NCBI GenBank assembly: GCA_014529385.2
Contig: CM043967.1
Coordinates: forward strand, 131,439,182-131,499,181
Source of the DNA: Adiantum capillus-veneris
Lineage: Eukaryota > Streptophyta > Polypodiopsida > Polypodiales > Pteridaceae
Length of the DNA: 60,000 nucleotides
Direction of reading: 5' to 3'
The position numbers and the translations under genes were made by a program. The notes beneath the pieces are model-generated. The model was not told the DNA's origin. It made no database searches and saw only the letters and a program-made list of their open reading frames with translations. Within the stretch, counting starts at the first letter, position 1, and every line of letters starts with the position of its first letter. Below are positions 58,081-60,000 of this stretch, piece after piece.

Positions 58081-59541
58081 GAAACGTAAAGTCGTCCTCG
58101 CCGAACAATAAAATATCTTCCACACTGTAAACAAACTTCTTTAAACTGCTACAACTCCCAACTTTATAGCTATACTTCAAAAAATAACTAACTCCCGTCC
58201 TTAATTGCGAACGCCCTTGTGAGCACAATATCCTAAAACACAACACACCATAACTAACTATAGTATGTCTATTCTCATTTAACAATTACAACATCATACT
58301 TTTTCAACATTTTAGTCACGAAATAACACAGTCTCAGTGATAAATTAATAAGCAGTAAACATAGTAGAATAAATCAACTAGCACTAGTAAATATATATAC
58401 TCAGATTGACAGGTTTTATATAGATTTTCTAATCACAAAACCCTAACCTCCCCAATAGGCAACTAAGCAGTAAATAATAAAAGAGATTAATCAATAGAAT
58501 AACTACAAACTATCCTAATCCAGACAATAATTTCTCACCATTAATAACAAGAACAACTCCCTTCCATGTTGCTAAATCTCTACAGAGGTAAAACTTATTA
58601 ACCCCTATATTATAGAGTATATATCAATATGACAACTACGTGGAAGTCATAGCTTGAATTTTCATTCCCCTTTTTTTCATTTTTAATTCCCATTGTTTAT
58701 TGATTTTTTTCATGCATTCATTCTTTTGTTTTCACAAGTCACATCAGACTTGAAATTTATATTTTTTCTTTGTTTTTTTACAAAAAATTATGCATTCCAC
58801 ACTCACTGCTACGTCGAGTAGGAATATCCTCTCACATTTACTTACCAACCCATATAAAACCTGTCTACGGCTCGTGGCTCTATCAATAGAGACAAAGTTG
58901 ACTCCACCTATCTACCAAGCTTATATGGCGATGGGTACACAACATATAACACATAAGTTTCCCTCCCCAAGCTCATCGCAAGTGTAATATTTAACATACC
59001 AGCCATAATCTAGAGTTTAAAGGTCTCTCCTAGCCACAAAGATCTACGACACTTCAAAGATTTGTTTTTACCATTAAGGGTATGAATGTACTATCCAACA
59101 CTAGATTAGGTATAGTGACTATATTAATTAATAACCTTTACTACTCCTTGTCAGCCACTAACCAGTTTGATGAAAATTCTTGATTAATAATTCTAGATGC
59201 AGACTGCTAATAAAACCATATAGATTCCTAAAATAGCCAGTTTAATAAAACTATGCCACACACTTATTAATTCTTCATTGACTTACAAGCATCAAAATGA
59301 AAAGATTTCAACAATTTGAAACAAAAACTTGGAAATAAAACACATGTTAATTCTTTCTTGAAAGTGTTGCTTTACTTTGAACTGCATCCCCAGATACAAC
59401 TTAACATCTCTTCACTTCACATCAACTACTCCAATCTTCTCTTTTGATCACACACTCTAACTTTGCTTACTACAAAAGGATTAGAACTACACACCAACTA
59501 ATGGAATGTACTCCTAATTTTTATGGGTTTTTGTTGTTGTT
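58081..59541 (-). repeat. Second partial T5 internal 3' region
   Basis: 58209-59541 matches 47247-48570; 58081-58208 is the part deleted in the left copy. A minus-strand frame across 58285-58046 (VEDILLFGEDDFTFQW) runs over the PPT and may be a coding end or chance. The segment ends abruptly at 59541, where unrelated plus-strand coding starts. Confidence 0.7.
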
Positions 59542-60000
59542 TGAAGTAGCAGATTTGCCATTGGGTGAAGGCCAAGCAGCTTATAGCTTGAAGGAAGACC
59601 TGATTGGGAGGAAAGTGAATTGTACCTTTGGACAGTTGATGAATATGGTACCCAAACTGAAGAGGCAGTGGAAGTCATTAGTGAGTCTGATTGAGAAAGA
59701 GCCGAAGTGGGGACATGTTAGAGTGTTGGCTTTGAAAGAGTTACCTGACATATGTTGTGTGGTAGATGCCTGGCACAAAGGTGTGGGCATGGGAGAAGCC
59801 TACATTGATGGAGGTGACAGATATGCGTCATTACACAATCATAGGTTGAGAAGTTGGGTTTAGTTACCAGTGGAAGCTCTGGATTCAGGATTCGACTAGC
59901 TAACCATGCCAAAGTAAAGTGTTCGAGAGTGATCAAAAGTTTGGAGGTTGACGTCTTTAATGTGAAAGTTTTGGTGAACTTTCATGTTATGCCGGCAGGG
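59542..60000 (+). pseudogene. T6: gag-protease remnant of another Ty3/gypsy element, runs off the window
   Basis: A plus-strand frame to 59863 reads VNCTFGQLMNMVPKLKRQWK (a linker seen in plant gag-protease proteins), then VVDAWHKGVGMGEAYIDGGD, a retropepsin-like active-site segment with DGG. After a TAG at 59861 and a one-base shift the protease continues: SSGFRIRLANHAKVKCSRVI, VDVFNVKVLVNFHVM to the window edge. The left side is cut at the T5 fragment. Confidence 0.7.

Noticed and set aside
59444-59541. Extending the T6 frame upstream to 59444
   Set aside because: This part lies in the T5 noncoding duplicate and matches 48480-48570, so the coding sequence of T6 begins only after the junction at about 59541.

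Overview
This window looks like intergenic plant nuclear DNA made almost entirely of LTR retrotransposons. Every protein reading I can support belongs to a Ty3/gypsy element: gag with CCHC knuckles, retropepsin, reverse transcriptase (RT), RNase H and an HHCC/DDE integrase. I see no host gene, tRNA, rRNA or CRISPR array. Several families, nested insertions, long GA/CT/CA microsatellites and one small non-autonomous DNA transposon suggest a land plant with a large repeat-rich genome. Conifer, cycad, fern or a large angiosperm all remain possible, and the sequence alone does not let me choose.

Layout. (1) 1-11192, minus strand: element T1, nearly intact, with one 1783-codon gag-pol frame, LTRs of about 2.7 kb that are nearly identical, and two RNase H domains as in the Tat lineage. 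(2) 11198-34133, minus strand: element T2, old and dismembered. Its 3' LTR-like end and RT/RNase H/integrase remnant lie at 11.2-14.2 kb, its protease and gag spacer at 14.3-16.8 kb, its gag at 20.8-22.9 kb, and its gag N-terminus at 33.5-34.1 kb. Two things split it: a block at 16.8-20.8 kb that includes a divergent T1-like LTR on the plus strand (18240-20822), and element T3. (3) 22871-33517, plus strand: element T3, complete at its ends (LTRs of 489 and 461 bp, 5-bp GAATA target duplication, PBS, PPT). It has gag-PR-RT-RH-INT and then a large extra reading frame of about 1,050 codons in the position where envelope-like genes sit.

(4) About 34.3-44.1 kb, minus strand: element T4, related to T2. 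Its RT palm is deleted, with a 93-bp-period tandem duplication at the breakpoint. After integrase its pol frame runs on into a second aspartic-protease-like domain and a WxPK-repeat tail. (5) 44431-58067, minus strand: element T5, with LTRs of about 3 kb full of microsatellites. Its internal region encodes gag with four zinc knuckles, a protease, and then a coiled-coil/zinc-knuckle protein where RT would be expected. A second partial copy of its 3' internal region follows the right LTR (58068-59541), so the order is LTR-internal-LTR-internal. A 249-bp MITE-like insertion sits in the right LTR only. (6) 59542-60000, plus strand: a protease remnant of another element (T6).

How the pieces relate. 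T2 is the oldest layer and the target of T3. T1 is the youngest element by LTR similarity. In T3, T4 and T5 most premature stops are one C-to-T or G-to-A change from Gln, Arg or Trp codons, as expected for silenced, cytosine-methylated repeats. Gene symbols are left empty because no host gene is recognised; gag/pol are used as generic names.
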